DNA of 64,000 nucleotides from Microlunatus sagamiharensis. Lineage in GTDB: Bacteria; Actinomycetota; Actinomycetes; Propionibacteriales; Propionibacteriaceae. Below are positions 1-8,231 of this stretch, in pieces (the first letter of the stretch is position 1; the number at the start of each line of letters is the position of its first letter). Below the pieces are notes generated by a model. That model ran no database searches. It saw only the letters and a program-made list of their open reading frames with translations, and was not told the origin of the DNA. Location: assembly GCF_900105785.1 (NCBI RefSeq), contig NZ_LT629799.1:2418001-2482000 (forward strand), read 5' to 3'. Position numbers and translations under genes: made by a program.

Positions 1-720
1 GAAGTCGAAGCTGCCGATCCGCACGTACTCGTCCGGGACCGGCACGCCGGCCGCCTCGCAGGCCGCGCGGAACCCGTGCACCCGGGCCTGGTTGTAGGCC
101 GACGACGGGTCGCAGCCGATGTAGGCGACCCGGCGGTGACCGAGGTCGAGCAGGTGCTGCGTGGCGGCGAGGCCGCCGGAGAAGTTCGTCGTGCCGACGC
201 TGGCCAGCTCCTTGCGGGGCGGGCTCAGCGGGTCGATCACCACGAGCGGGATCCCGGCACGCACCAGCGCCGGCAGGTCGCCGTGCCGCGCGTCGTCGAC
301 CACGTCGATCACGCCGCGGCGCCCCAGGTCGGCGAGCTCGCGCGCCCAGGCGGCGGGCCGTAGGGCCCCGGGGGTGGGCTGGCTGCGCGGACGGACGCTG
401 ACGCTGACGCTGACCTTGCGCTCGCCGGCGCCCTCGAGCACGCCCTGCAGGATCTCGGTGGTGTACGCGGTCAGCGGCCCGTGGAACACGAGCTCGACCG
501 TGTGCTGGGACGCCTCGGCCTCGGGGACCTCGGCCCGGCGCGCGACGTAGTCGTGCGCCGCGAGCAGGCTCTCGACGCGGGCGCGGGTCTCGGGACCCAC
601 GTCGGCGCGGCCGTTCAGGACCTTGGAGACCGTGGCCACGGAGACGCCAGCGGACGCCGCGACACGGGCGAGCGTCGTCGTGCGCCCCTCCTGCGCCACC
701 ACGGCCTCCCCCAGCCTCAC
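1..720 (-). CDS. LacI-family transcriptional regulator, 3' part missing (runs off the window)
   Basis: The minus-strand frame is open from a GTG at 720 to the window edge, giving 240 codons. The N-terminus has the LacI helix-turn-helix (TTTLARVAASAGVSVATVSK followed by VLNGRADVGPETR), then a periplasmic-binding-protein-like ligand domain with GGLAATQHLLDLGHRRVAYIG near residues 190-210. The GTG lies 1 nt after the stop of the GH3 gene, so the two are co-transcribed. LacI repressors of this type sit in xylan and cello-oligosaccharide clusters and release DNA when they bind the sugar. The likely targets are the two palindromes in the divergent promoter near 3.2-3.4 kb. Role as the local xylose or xylobiose repressor is inferred from neighbours; the family is certain. 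The sugar-binding C-terminus is outside the window. Confidence 0.93.
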   Translation of the reverse strand, partial: MRLGEAVVAQEGRTTTLARVAASAGVSVATVSKVLNGRADVGPETRARVESLLAAHDYVARRAEVPEAEASQHTVELVFHGPLTAYTTEILQGVLEGAGERKVSVSVSVRPRSQPTPGALRPAAWARELADLGRRGVIDVVDDARHGDLPALVRAGIPLVVIDPLSPPRKELASVGTTNFSGGLAATQHLLDLGHRRVAYIGCDPSSAYNQARVHGFRAACEAAGVPVPDEYVRIGSFDF

Positions 721-721
721 G

Positions 722-3205
722 TCACCGGTGCCGATGACCGTCGTCCTTGGGGCGGTGCTGCTCGACGGTGCTGACGAGGCGCCGGTCGTGCCCCGCGCTG
801 CGGACCGGGCCGGTCAACCGTACCGGGAGCCGGAACGGCAGATCTCCTGCCGACGTGCCGATCTGGACCTCGATCTCCCCCGGCTCGACCCGCCGGCGCA
901 GGTCGCGGCCGGTGAACGAGGTCAGGTCGGCGTGCACGGTGAAGACGACCTCCGCGGACGCCCCTGGCTCCAGGTCGACGCGCGCGAAGCCGGCGAGCTG
1001 GCGCACCGGCCGCACCACCGACGCCACCGGGTCGTGCAGGTAGAGCTGGACGACCTCGGTGCCCCGGCGCAGACCCGTGTTGCGGACGGTCACCGACGCG
1101 GTCAGCTCGCCGTCGGTCGGGATCTCCGCCGCGCTCGCGCGCGCCTCGTCGAGGGCGAAGCTCGTGTACGCCCGGCCGTGGCCGAAGGGGAACAGCGGCG
1201 TGGGGTCGAGGTTGCTCGCCCCCGACTTCACGGCGCCAAGCACCGGCTGCAGGTAGGTGCCCGGCTGCGCGCCCGGCCCCTGCGGCACCTGCACGGGGAG
1301 CCGCCCGCTCGGGTCGACCCGCCCGCCCAGCACACCGGCCAGGGCCGGACCGCCCTCCTCGCCGGGCATGAAGGCCTGCACGAGCGCGGCCGCGCGGTCG
1401 GCGTACGCGCCGAGCGCGTACGGGCGGCCCGAGACGACCACCACGACCACCGGCGTGCCGGTGCCCAGGAGCGCCTCGAGCAGCTCGCCCTGCAGGCCGG
1501 GGAGACGGAGGTCCTCCGCGTCGCAGCCCTCGCCGGAGGTGCCTCGGCCGAAGAGGCCGGCGAGGTCGCCGACCAGCGCGACGCAGACGTCGGCGTCCCG
1601 GGCGGCCGCCACCGCCGCGTCCAGCCCCGAGCGGTCGTCACCGGTGACCGCGCAGCCCTGGGCGTACGCGACCTCGACCCCCTCGAGCTCGGAGCGCAGC
1701 GCCTCGAGCGCCGTCGGGACCGCGACCCCGGTCCCCAGGTCGAGGTCGGGGTAGAGCGGCAGGACGTGGTTGGGGAAGGAGTAGCAGCCCATGAAGGTCC
1801 GCGCGTCGTCGGCGCACGGCCCGACCACGGCGAGCCGGCCCAGCGCCGGACGGCCCTCCCCGGTCAGGGGCAGCGCGGTGCCCGCGTCGAGCAGCACCAC
1901 CGACTCCTCCGCGAGCCGGCGGGCGACGTCGCGGTTGCGCGGGCTGTCGAGGTCGTGGTCGGCGGCGTCGAGGACGGTGGCCTCCGGCGTCCAGCCCTCG
2001 TCCAGCAGACCGAGCGCGACCTTCTGCGTCAGCACCCGGCGCACGGCGGTGTCGACCAGCGCCTCGTCCAGCTCACCGCGGCGGACGCGCCCGACGAGGT
2101 GCTGGCCGTAGCCGGCGGTGTCGGGCAGCTCGACGTCGATGCCGGCCTCGAGCGCCTGCACCCCCGCCTCCTCGGCGTCGGTCGCGACCCCGTGGGTGGA
2201 GGCGAGGAACGGGACCGCCCAGTAGTCGGAGACGACCGTGCCCTCGAAGCCCCACGCGTCGCGCAGCAGCTCGGTCAGCAGCCAGCGGTCGCCGCCGGCG
2301 GGGACGCCGTCGACGTCGCTGTAGGAGTTCATGACCGAGGCCGCCCCCGCCCGCAGCGCCGCCTCGAAGGGCGGCAGCACGACGTCGGCCAGCTCGCGCC
2401 GGCCCATCGGCACCGGCCCGTGGTTGCGGGCGCCCCGCGAGGCGGAGTAACCCGCGAAGTGCTTGAGCGTGGCGAGCACGCCGGCGCCCTGGAGCCCGCG
2501 CACGTACGCGGCCCCCATCAGCGAGACGAGGTACGGGTCCTCCCCCAGCGTCTCCTCGACCCGGCCCCAGCGGTAGTCGCGGACCACGTCGAGCACCGGC
2601 GACAGCCCGTGGTGGACGCCGAGGGCGGCCATGTCGGAGCCGATGGCGCCCGCCATCTCCTGGACGAGGTCGGGGTCGAACGTCGCCGCCCAGGCGAGCG
2701 CGGAGGGGTAGACCGTGGCACCCAGGGTGGTGAAGCCGGTCAGGCACTCCTCGTGCACGACCGCGGGGATGCCCAGGCGGGACTGCCCGAGGACGACGCG
2801 CTGCTGGCGCACCAGCTCGGCCGCCCCCTGGGCCGGGGTCACGGGCGTGCTGCCGTAGATCCGGGTGAGGTGCCCGAGCCCGTGGCGGCTGGCCTCCTCC
2901 AGGCCAGGGCCGGTGGAGAACTGCTCCTGCATCGGGGCGACGTTGCGCGAGGCGTCCGCCTCGTCCGCGCCGTTCGCCTCGTCCGAGTCCGCCGCCGCGC
3001 CGGCCTCGCCGCCCACGGGGGCGAAGTCGGAGTCGTCGGCGTCGTGGTCCTCGCGCCCGAGCCACCGGCTGCCCAGCTGGCCGACCTTCTCCTCGAGGGT
3101 CAGCTCGGCCATCAGCGCGTCGACCCGCTCCGCCACCGGGAGGTCGCTCCGCCGCCAGCGATCCTGGACCTCGGCGGGTGCCGGCACCGTGCTGGTCCGC
3201 GTCAT
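722..3205 (-). CDS. Glycoside hydrolase family 3, probable beta-xylosidase
   Basis: 827 residues with no signal peptide, so probably cytoplasmic. It has the GH3 (alpha/beta)8 domain, the (alpha/beta)6 sandwich domain and a C-terminal fibronectin-III-like domain, the usual three-domain length. The predicted nucleophile is Asp327 in GTVVSDYW. The stretch AGIDVELP that follows is typical of GH3 exo-beta-xylosidases and related arabinofuranosidases rather than classical beta-glucosidases. Start ATG 3205 has an AGGAGGAG ribosome site. The LacI gene follows after 1 nt, and the gene is divergent from a sugar importer that leads into xylose isomerase and a GH120 enzyme. Hydrolysis of imported xylobiose or xylo-oligosaccharides to xylose is the best inference. 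Residues 55-80 are an acidic Ala/Glu/Asp-rich insertion. Beta-glucosidase activity cannot be excluded. Confidence 0.88.
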   Translation of the reverse strand: MTRTSTVPAPAEVQDRWRRSDLPVAERVDALMAELTLEEKVGQLGSRWLGREDHDADDSDFAPVGGEAGAAADSDEANGADEADASRNVAPMQEQFSTGPGLEEASRHGLGHLTRIYGSTPVTPAQGAAELVRQQRVVLGQSRLGIPAVVHEECLTGFTTLGATVYPSALAWAATFDPDLVQEMAGAIGSDMAALGVHHGLSPVLDVVRDYRWGRVEETLGEDPYLVSLMGAAYVRGLQGAGVLATLKHFAGYSASRGARNHGPVPMGRRELADVVLPPFEAALRAGAASVMNSYSDVDGVPAGGDRWLLTELLRDAWGFEGTVVSDYWAVPFLASTHGVATDAEEAGVQALEAGIDVELPDTAGYGQHLVGRVRRGELDEALVDTAVRRVLTQKVALGLLDEGWTPEATVLDAADHDLDSPRNRDVARRLAEESVVLLDAGTALPLTGEGRPALGRLAVVGPCADDARTFMGCYSFPNHVLPLYPDLDLGTGVAVPTALEALRSELEGVEVAYAQGCAVTGDDRSGLDAAVAAARDADVCVALVGDLAGLFGRGTSGEGCDAEDLRLPGLQGELLEALLGTGTPVVVVVVSGRPYALGAYADRAAALVQAFMPGEEGGPALAGVLGGRVDPSGRLPVQVPQGPGAQPGTYLQPVLGAVKSGASNLDPTPLFPFGHGRAYTSFALDEARASAAEIPTDGELTASVTVRNTGLRRGTEVVQLYLHDPVASVVRPVRQLAGFARVDLEPGASAEVVFTVHADLTSFTGRDLRRRVEPGEIEVQIGTSAGDLPFRLPVRLTGPVRSAGHDRRLVSTVEQHRPKDDGHRHR

Positions 3206-3235
3206 CGCTCCTCCTCGTCGAGGCGCTCGTCCTTC

Positions 3236-3248
3236 TCGAAACTTTCGA
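3236..3248. promoter_or_regulatory. Putative LacI-type operator 1
   Basis: TCGAAACTTTCGA is a perfect 6+1+6 inverted repeat, 31 bp upstream of the GH3 start. Its CGAA-N3-TTCG core resembles operators I recall for LacI-type xylan/xylobiose repressors of Streptomyces. Binding by the LacI protein at 1-720 is inferred. Confidence 0.6.
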
Positions 3249-3328
3249 ACCGGCTTCGGCGCCTGACCCCGACCTTAGCCTGAGACCCTGATGAGGGCCA
3301 CGGCCCTGCATCCGCGCGTCGTTTTCCG

Positions 3329-3340
3329 GGGAACGTTCCC
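3329..3340. promoter_or_regulatory. Putative LacI-type operator 2
   Basis: GGGAACGTTCCC is a perfect 12-bp palindrome with the central CG step usual in LacI-family operators. It ends 30 bp before the -35 box of the importer promoter. Its sequence differs from operator 1, so it may bind a second regulator. Confidence 0.55.
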
Positions 3341-3370
3341 AACCGAGCCTGAATCGTGACCGGCCGCTCC

Positions 3371-3399
3371 TTGACAGAGCCCGGAACCGCACCTACGTT
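3371..3399 (+). promoter_or_regulatory. Sigma-70-type promoter of the xylose importer operon
   Basis: A consensus -35 TTGACA (3371-3376) is followed after 17 bp by TACGTT (3394-3399). The start codon at 3512 implies a leader of roughly 105 nt, in which I see no recognised riboswitch. Confidence 0.6.
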
Positions 3400-3511
3400 G
3401 CTTGCGCGGGCTTACGAAAAGCCTGCGAAAGATCAGCGACGCCAGCAACGGGTCCGACCGAGGACCCGACCCACTCCAGCGGCGCAGCCGCTCGCACGCA
3501 GGGAGATCAAC

Positions 3512-4870
3512 GTGGATCCCAGAACGACCCGACGAGGCTTTCTCGGACTGGGCCTGAGCGCTGCTGCGCTCGGGACCCTCGCCGCCTGTGGCGGCTCCGC
3601 CCCGACCCAGACCGGTGCCGGTGGCAGCGGTGCGGGGGCCGGCACCGGCGGCGGTGACGGCAAGAACGCCACCCACTGGTTCCTCACCGGCCAGCCCGGT
3701 CAGGGCATCCGTGAGAACACGGTCAAGCGCTTCAACGAGGCGAACCCCGACACCAAGATCGACTACACCGAGTTCCAGAACGACGCGTACAAGACCAAGA
3801 TCAGCACCGCCATCGGTGCCGGGCAGGGCCCTACGATCATCTGGGGCTGGGGCGGCGGCACGCTGCGCGGCTACGCGGAGAACAACGAGGTCGAGGACCT
3901 GACGTCGTGGTTCGACCAGAACCAGGCGGTCAAGGACCGGCTGTTCCCGTCCGCCTTCCCGGCGGGCACCGTCGACGGCAAGATCTACGCGATGCCGGCC
4001 GAGACCGTCGCGCCGATCGTCATGTACTACAACAAGCAGGTCTTCGAGAAGGTCGGCGCGCAGCCGCCGGCGACGTGGAACGACGTCATGGCCCTCGTCG
4101 ACAAGTTCAACGGCGCGGGCATCGCCCCGTTCTCGCTGGGCGGCCAGTCGCGCTGGACCAACATGATGTGGCTGGAGTTCCTCCTCGACCGCATCGGCGG
4201 CCCGGAGGTCTTCGAGCGCGCGTTCAAGGGCGAGACCGACGCCTGGTCCGACCCGTCCGTCACCGACATGCTGACCAAGATCCAGGACCTGGTGAAGGCA
4301 GGAGGCTTCATCAAGGGCTTCTCCTCGATCACCGCCGACTCCAACGCCGACCTCGCCCTCCTCTACACGGGCAAGACCGCGATGATGCTGCACGGTGCGT
4401 GGACCTACGGGACGATGAAGTCCGACGGCGGCAACTTCGTCAAGGACGGCCACCTCGGCTTCATGAACTTCCCGACCGTCGACGGCGGGAAGGGCGACCC
4501 GAGCAACACCGTCGGCAACCCGGGCCAGTACCTCTCGATCTCCTCCAAGGCGACGGACGCGCAGAAGGAGACCGCGAAGAAGTTCTTCGCGACCGCCGTG
4601 CTGTCCGACGCCGAGGTCGGCGAGTGGGTCGAGAACGGCAACGTGCCGATCGTCAAGGGCGCGGACTCCAAGTTCACGGGTAGCGACACCGAGTTCCTGA
4701 AGTTCATCTACGACACCGCCAGCAACGCCAAGGTGTTCGCCCAGTCGTGGGACCAGGCGCTGCCGCCGTCGGCCGCCGAGACCCTCCTGGACAACATCGC
4801 GAAGCTCTTCCAGCTCTCGATCACCCCCGAGCAGTGGGTCGAGAGCATGAACAAGGCCACCAACAAGTGA
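3512..4870 (+). CDS. Sugar ABC transporter substrate-binding lipoprotein (probable xylo-oligosaccharide)
   Basis: 452 residues. GTG 3512 is chosen because GGGAG lies 6 nt upstream and the product then begins with a Tat lipoprotein signal: twin arginine in TTRRGFLGLG and a lipobox LAAC ending near residue 22, followed by a Gly/Ser-rich linker. The mature part is a family 1 extracellular solute-binding protein (FNEANPDTKI near the N-terminus, PGQYLSISSKAT near the C-terminus). It would capture the sugar outside the membrane and deliver it to the two permeases that follow. Its stop overlaps the next start by 4 bp. The substrate is inferred from xylA and the two xylosidase genes; a BxlE-like xylobiose binder is the closest known concept. 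Confidence 0.9.
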   Translation: MDPRTTRRGFLGLGLSAAALGTLAACGGSAPTQTGAGGSGAGAGTGGGDGKNATHWFLTGQPGQGIRENTVKRFNEANPDTKIDYTEFQNDAYKTKISTAIGAGQGPTIIWGWGGGTLRGYAENNEVEDLTSWFDQNQAVKDRLFPSAFPAGTVDGKIYAMPAETVAPIVMYYNKQVFEKVGAQPPATWNDVMALVDKFNGAGIAPFSLGGQSRWTNMMWLEFLLDRIGGPEVFERAFKGETDAWSDPSVTDMLTKIQDLVKAGGFIKGFSSITADSNADLALLYTGKTAMMLHGAWTYGTMKSDGGNFVKDGHLGFMNFPTVDGGKGDPSNTVGNPGQYLSISSKATDAQKETAKKFFATAVLSDAEVGEWVENGNVPIVKGADSKFTGSDTEFLKFIYDTASNAKVFAQSWDQALPPSAAETLLDNIAKLFQLSITPEQWVESMNKATNK

Positions 4871-5802
4871 CCGCGCTCGCCGCGCCGGCCGCGGTGCAGG
4901 CAGCACCAGCGCGGCCGGCCGGCGGGAGCGGCGGCATCAAGGGAGCGAACCTCACCTGGATGGCGCTGCCCGCGTTCGTCTTCTTCCTGCTGTTCGGCAT
5001 CGTGCCGCTCCTGGGCGTGCTGGCGCTGTCCTTCACCACCTGGGACGGCATCGGCCCGATCACCTTCAGCGGGGCGACGAGCTGGCGGACGGTGCTGAGC
5101 GACCCGGGGCTGCCGCACTCGCTGTGGATCACCTTCCTGGTGATGGCGCTGAGCTGGCTGGTCCAGACGCCCATGAGCATCCTGCTCGGGACGTTCCTGG
5201 CCGGCTCGCAGCGCTACCGGGCCGTCCTGGCGGTCCTCTACTTCGTGCCGCTGCTGCTCAGCTCGGCGGCCATCGCCATCACGTTCAAGGCGCTGGTCGA
5301 CCCGAACTTCGGCCTCGGCGCGGGCCTCCACGTCGACGCCCTCGCGCAGGACTGGCTGGGTCGTCCGGTGCTGGCCATCGGGACGCTGATCTTCGTCGTC
5401 TCCTGGCAGTACATCCCGTTCCACTCGCTGATCTACCAGGGCGGCGTGCGGCAGATCCCGGCCTCGCTCTACGAGGCGGCGCTGATCGACGGGGCCGGCC
5501 GGGTGAAGCAGTTCTTCAACATCACCCTGCCGCAGCTGAAGTACACGATCATCACGTCCTCGACGCTGATGGTCGTCGGGTCGCTGACCTTCTTCGACCT
5601 GATCTTCGTGCTGACCGCCGGCGGCCCGGGCGACGCCACCGAGGTGCTCGCGCTGAGCATGTACAAGACCGGTTTCCAGGCCCACCTCATGGGCCCGGCC
5701 TCGGCCATCGCCGTGATCCTCGTGCTCGTCGGGCTCGCGCTCGCCCTGCTGCTGCGGCGGCTCGGCGGCCGGGGCGACGAGAGCCAGCTGGAAGGGGCCT
5801 GA
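4867..5802 (+). CDS. Sugar ABC transporter permease (MalF/UgpA type)
   Basis: 311 residues with about six membrane segments; the first is LPAFVFFLLFGIVPLLGVLAL. The EAA loop that contacts the ATPase is visible as YEAALIDGAGRVKQFFNITLP near residues 200-220. GTG 4867 shares the GTGA overlap with the stop of the binding-protein gene, so translation is coupled. The N-terminal ~35 residues are Ala/Pro/Gly-rich and precede the first helix. No ATPase is encoded in the operon. Many actinobacterial CUT1 importers use a shared MsiK-type ATPase encoded elsewhere, which is the likely arrangement here. Confidence 0.92.
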   Translation: MTALAAPAAVQAAPARPAGGSGGIKGANLTWMALPAFVFFLLFGIVPLLGVLALSFTTWDGIGPITFSGATSWRTVLSDPGLPHSLWITFLVMALSWLVQTPMSILLGTFLAGSQRYRAVLAVLYFVPLLLSSAAIAITFKALVDPNFGLGAGLHVDALAQDWLGRPVLAIGTLIFVVSWQYIPFHSLIYQGGVRQIPASLYEAALIDGAGRVKQFFNITLPQLKYTIITSSTLMVVGSLTFFDLIFVLTAGGPGDATEVLALSMYKTGFQAHLMGPASAIAVILVLVGLALALLLRRLGGRGDESQLEGA

Positions 5803-5803
5803 G

Positions 5804-6730
5804 ATGGCGACGATCGCCTCGGAGAACGTCCAGACCCGCGACACGGCCAAGAGCTCCCGCTCTGGCCGTCACGGTCGCGGTGCTCCCGAGCGGGGCGCGG
5901 CCCTGCGCGGGACCACCCGTCCCAACTGGCTCGGCGGCGTGCTCAGCTTCGTCTGGCTCGCCATCGTGATCATCCCGATCTACTGGATCGTGGTCACGAG
6001 CTTCAAGAGCCAGAGCGTGTACTTCCTGGCCAACCCGCTCGCGCCGCCGACGGAGCCCACGCTCGAGAACTACCAGCTGGTGATCGAGAACGACTTCATC
6101 CGCTACTTCGCCAACAGCGTGATCGTGACGGTGGGGGCGATCGTCCCGGCCGTCCTGCTCAGCTTCCTGGCCTCGTACGCGATCATCCGCAACGCCCACC
6201 GCCGCAGCCTGCGCTTCATGAACTCGCTGTTCCTGATGGGCCTGGCCATCCCGCTGCAGGCGACGATCATCCCCGTCTACCTGTTGATCATCAAGCTCGG
6301 GCTCTACAACACGCTCGCGGCGATCATCCTGCCGTCGATCGCGTTCGCCATCCCGCTGTCGGTGCTCGTGCTGAGCAACTTCATCCGCGACGTCCCGAAG
6401 GAGCTCTTCGAGTCGATGCGCACCGACGGGGCGACCGAGTGGGGCACGCTGTGGCACCTCGCCTTCCCACTCACGCGGCCGGCGCTCGTCACCGTGACGA
6501 TCTACAACGCGCTCGCGGTGTGGAACGGCTTCCTGCTGCCGCTGATCCTGACCCAGGACCCCGACAAGCGCCTGCTCCCTCTGGCACTGTGGACGTTCCA
6601 GGGGCAGTACGGCGTCAACGTCCCTGCGGTGCTCGCCTCGGTGATGCTGACGACCCTGCCGATCCTCGTGCTCTACGTGGTCGGTCGGCGCCAGCTGCTC
6701 AGCGGCCTGACCGCGGGGTTCAGCAAGTAG
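5804..6730 (+). CDS. Sugar ABC transporter permease (MalG/UgpE type)
   Basis: 308 residues. A basic, Ser/Arg-rich N-terminus of about 45 residues precedes the first membrane segment ([19 protein letters not shown]). The EAA loop appears as [23 protein letters not shown] near residues 200-222. The start ATG is 1 nt after the stop of the first permease, with AAGGGG upstream. It pairs with that permease to form the membrane channel. The gene ends in GFSK, followed by a 155-bp gap with a long inverted repeat before xylA. Confidence 0.92.
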   Translation: MATIASENVQTRDTAKSSRSGRHGRGAPERGAALRGTTRPNWLGGVLSFVWLAIVIIPIYWIVVTSFKSQSVYFLANPLAPPTEPTLENYQLVIENDFIRYFANSVIVTVGAIVPAVLLSFLASYAIIRNAHRRSLRFMNSLFLMGLAIPLQATIIPVYLLIIKLGLYNTLAAIILPSIAFAIPLSVLVLSNFIRDVPKELFESMRTDGATEWGTLWHLAFPLTRPALVTVTIYNALAVWNGFLLPLILTQDPDKRLLPLALWTFQGQYGVNVPAVLASVMLTTLPILVLYVVGRRQLLSGLTAGFSK

Positions 6731-6748
6731 CTCGTCGCCCGACGCCGT

Positions 6749-6805
6749 CCGAGCCTGTCGAGGGAGCCCCGGCTGCACCACGCCGCGCGGCCCCGACAGG
6801 CTCGG
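6749..6805. repeat. Inverted repeat between permease gene and xylA; REP-like family
   Basis: The arms CCGAGCCTGTCG (6749-6760) and CGACAGGCTCGG (6794-6805) are perfectly complementary over 12 bp around a 33-nt loop. No T-run follows. It may dampen or stabilise the transcript between importer and xylA. The arm belongs to a word seen twice more in the window (11358-11374 and 47323-47346). Confidence 0.6.
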
Positions 6806-6885
6806 GGCACGTCGCCGGCCGTGCAGGCCGACGGCCCCCGTACCCATCCCGCCCTCGCCCGAGGGCACGAGAGGAGATCCTCACC

Positions 6886-8109
6886 ATGGAAGCCGCAGCA
6901 CCGGAAGCGTCCGAGCTGGACCGCACCCCGAAGCGCGAGGACAAGTTCAGCTTCGGCCTGTGGACCGTGGGCTGGCAGGCCCGCGACCTGTTCGGCGAGG
7001 CCACCCGCCCCGTGCTCGCCGGCGCCGAGGCCGTCCACGAGCTGGCCAAGCTCGGCGCGTACGGCATCACGTTCCACGACGACGACCTCGTCCCGCCGGG
7101 CAGCGGCGCCGCCGAGCGCGACCGGATCATCGGTGAGTTCAAGCAGGCCCTCTCCGACACCGGCATGGTCGTGCCGATGGTGACGACGAACCTGTTCAGC
7201 GACCCCGTCTTCAAGGACGGCGGGTTCACCAGCAACGACCGCTCGGTGCGTCGTTACGCGCTGCGCAAGGTCATGCGGAACATGGACCTGGCCGCCGAGC
7301 TCGGCGCCCAGACCTACGTCTTCTGGGGCGGCCGCGAGGGCTCCGAGGTCGACTTCGCCAAGGACATCCGCGCGGCGCTCGACCGGTACCGCGAGGGCAT
7401 CGACATGCTCGCGCAGTACTCGATCGACAAGGGCTACGGCCTGCGCTTCGCCATCGAGCCCAAGCCCAACGAGCCCCGCGGCGACATCCTGCTGCCCTCG
7501 ATCGGGCACGCGCTCGCCTTCATCAACGAGTGCGAGCACGCCGACATGATCGGCATCAACCCCGAGACCGGCCACGAGCAGATGGCCTCGCTCAACTACA
7601 CGCACGGGATCGCCCAGGCGCTGTGGTCGGGCAAGCTCTTCCACATCGACCTCAACGGCCAGAAGGGCCCGCGCTACGACCAGGACCTGGTCTTCGGCTA
7701 CGGCGACCTGCTGCAGGCCTTCTCGACGGTGGACCTGCTCGAGAACGGCGGGCCGAACGGTGGCCCGACGTACGACGGCCCGCGCCACTTCGACTACAAG
7801 CCGCTGCGGACCGAGAGCATGGTCGGCGTGTGGGAGTCGGCCCGCGCCAACATGGAGCTCTACATCCGGCTGCGGGAGAAGTCGAAGGGCTTCCGCGCCG
7901 ACCCCGAGGTCCAGGAGGCCCTCGAGGCGGCCCGCGTCGCCGAGCTGTCGCAGCCCACGCTGAACGAGGGCGAGTCCTACGACGCCCTCCTCGCCGACCG
8001 GTCGTCGTTCGAGGACTACGACATCGACACCGCACGCGAGCAGAACTACGGCTTCGCGCGCCTGCAGCGCCTCGCGATCGAGCACCTGCTCGGGACCCGC
8101 GGCGCCTGA
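6886..8109 (+). CDS. xylA: Xylose isomerase
   Basis: 407 residues; converts D-xylose to D-xylulose in the cytoplasm. All family signatures are present: catalytic His64 and acidic neighbours in TFHDDD, the metal and substrate loop [19 protein letters not shown] and [16 protein letters not shown]. It is of the shorter actinobacterial class, with an N-terminal extension of about 20 residues. ATG 6886 has GAGGAG nine bases upstream. It is downstream of the sugar importer and upstream of the GH120 xylosidase. The next step, xylulokinase, is not in this unit; the only candidate in the window is at 38.6 kb. Confidence 0.97.
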   Translation: MEAAAPEASELDRTPKREDKFSFGLWTVGWQARDLFGEATRPVLAGAEAVHELAKLGAYGITFHDDDLVPPGSGAAERDRIIGEFKQALSDTGMVVPMVTTNLFSDPVFKDGGFTSNDRSVRRYALRKVMRNMDLAAELGAQTYVFWGGREGSEVDFAKDIRAALDRYREGIDMLAQYSIDKGYGLRFAIEPKPNEPRGDILLPSIGHALAFINECEHADMIGINPETGHEQMASLNYTHGIAQALWSGKLFHIDLNGQKGPRYDQDLVFGYGDLLQAFSTVDLLENGGPNGGPTYDGPRHFDYKPLRTESMVGVWESARANMELYIRLREKSKGFRADPEVQEALEAARVAELSQPTLNEGESYDALLADRSSFEDYDIDTAREQNYGFARLQRLAIEHLLGTRGA

Positions 8110-8121
8110 GCGCTCCCTCGT

Positions 8122-8173
8122 CCGTCGCCGCGGGTGGCCCTGTCCGGAGGGTCGCCCGCGGCGACGGTCTTTT
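8122..8173 (+). terminator. Rho-independent terminator after xylA
   Basis: A perfect 13-bp stem (CCGTCGCCGCGGG at 8122-8134 with its complement at 8155-8167) is followed by TCTTTT. The loop holds a small CCCT/AGGG hairpin. It separates xylA from the GH120 gene, which may therefore rely on read-through or its own promoter. Confidence 0.8.
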
Positions 8174-8231
8174 CCGGACCTCCCGCGTCTCCCTGACGCA
8201 CCCACCCCACCCAGAACGAGGAACCTGCACC

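Noticed and set aside
623-3283. An 886-codon plus-strand open frame antisense to the GH3 gene
   Set aside because: High-GC shadow of the real minus-strand gene; Arg/Pro/Gly-rich, no domain pattern. Many similar long shadow frames occur across the window.
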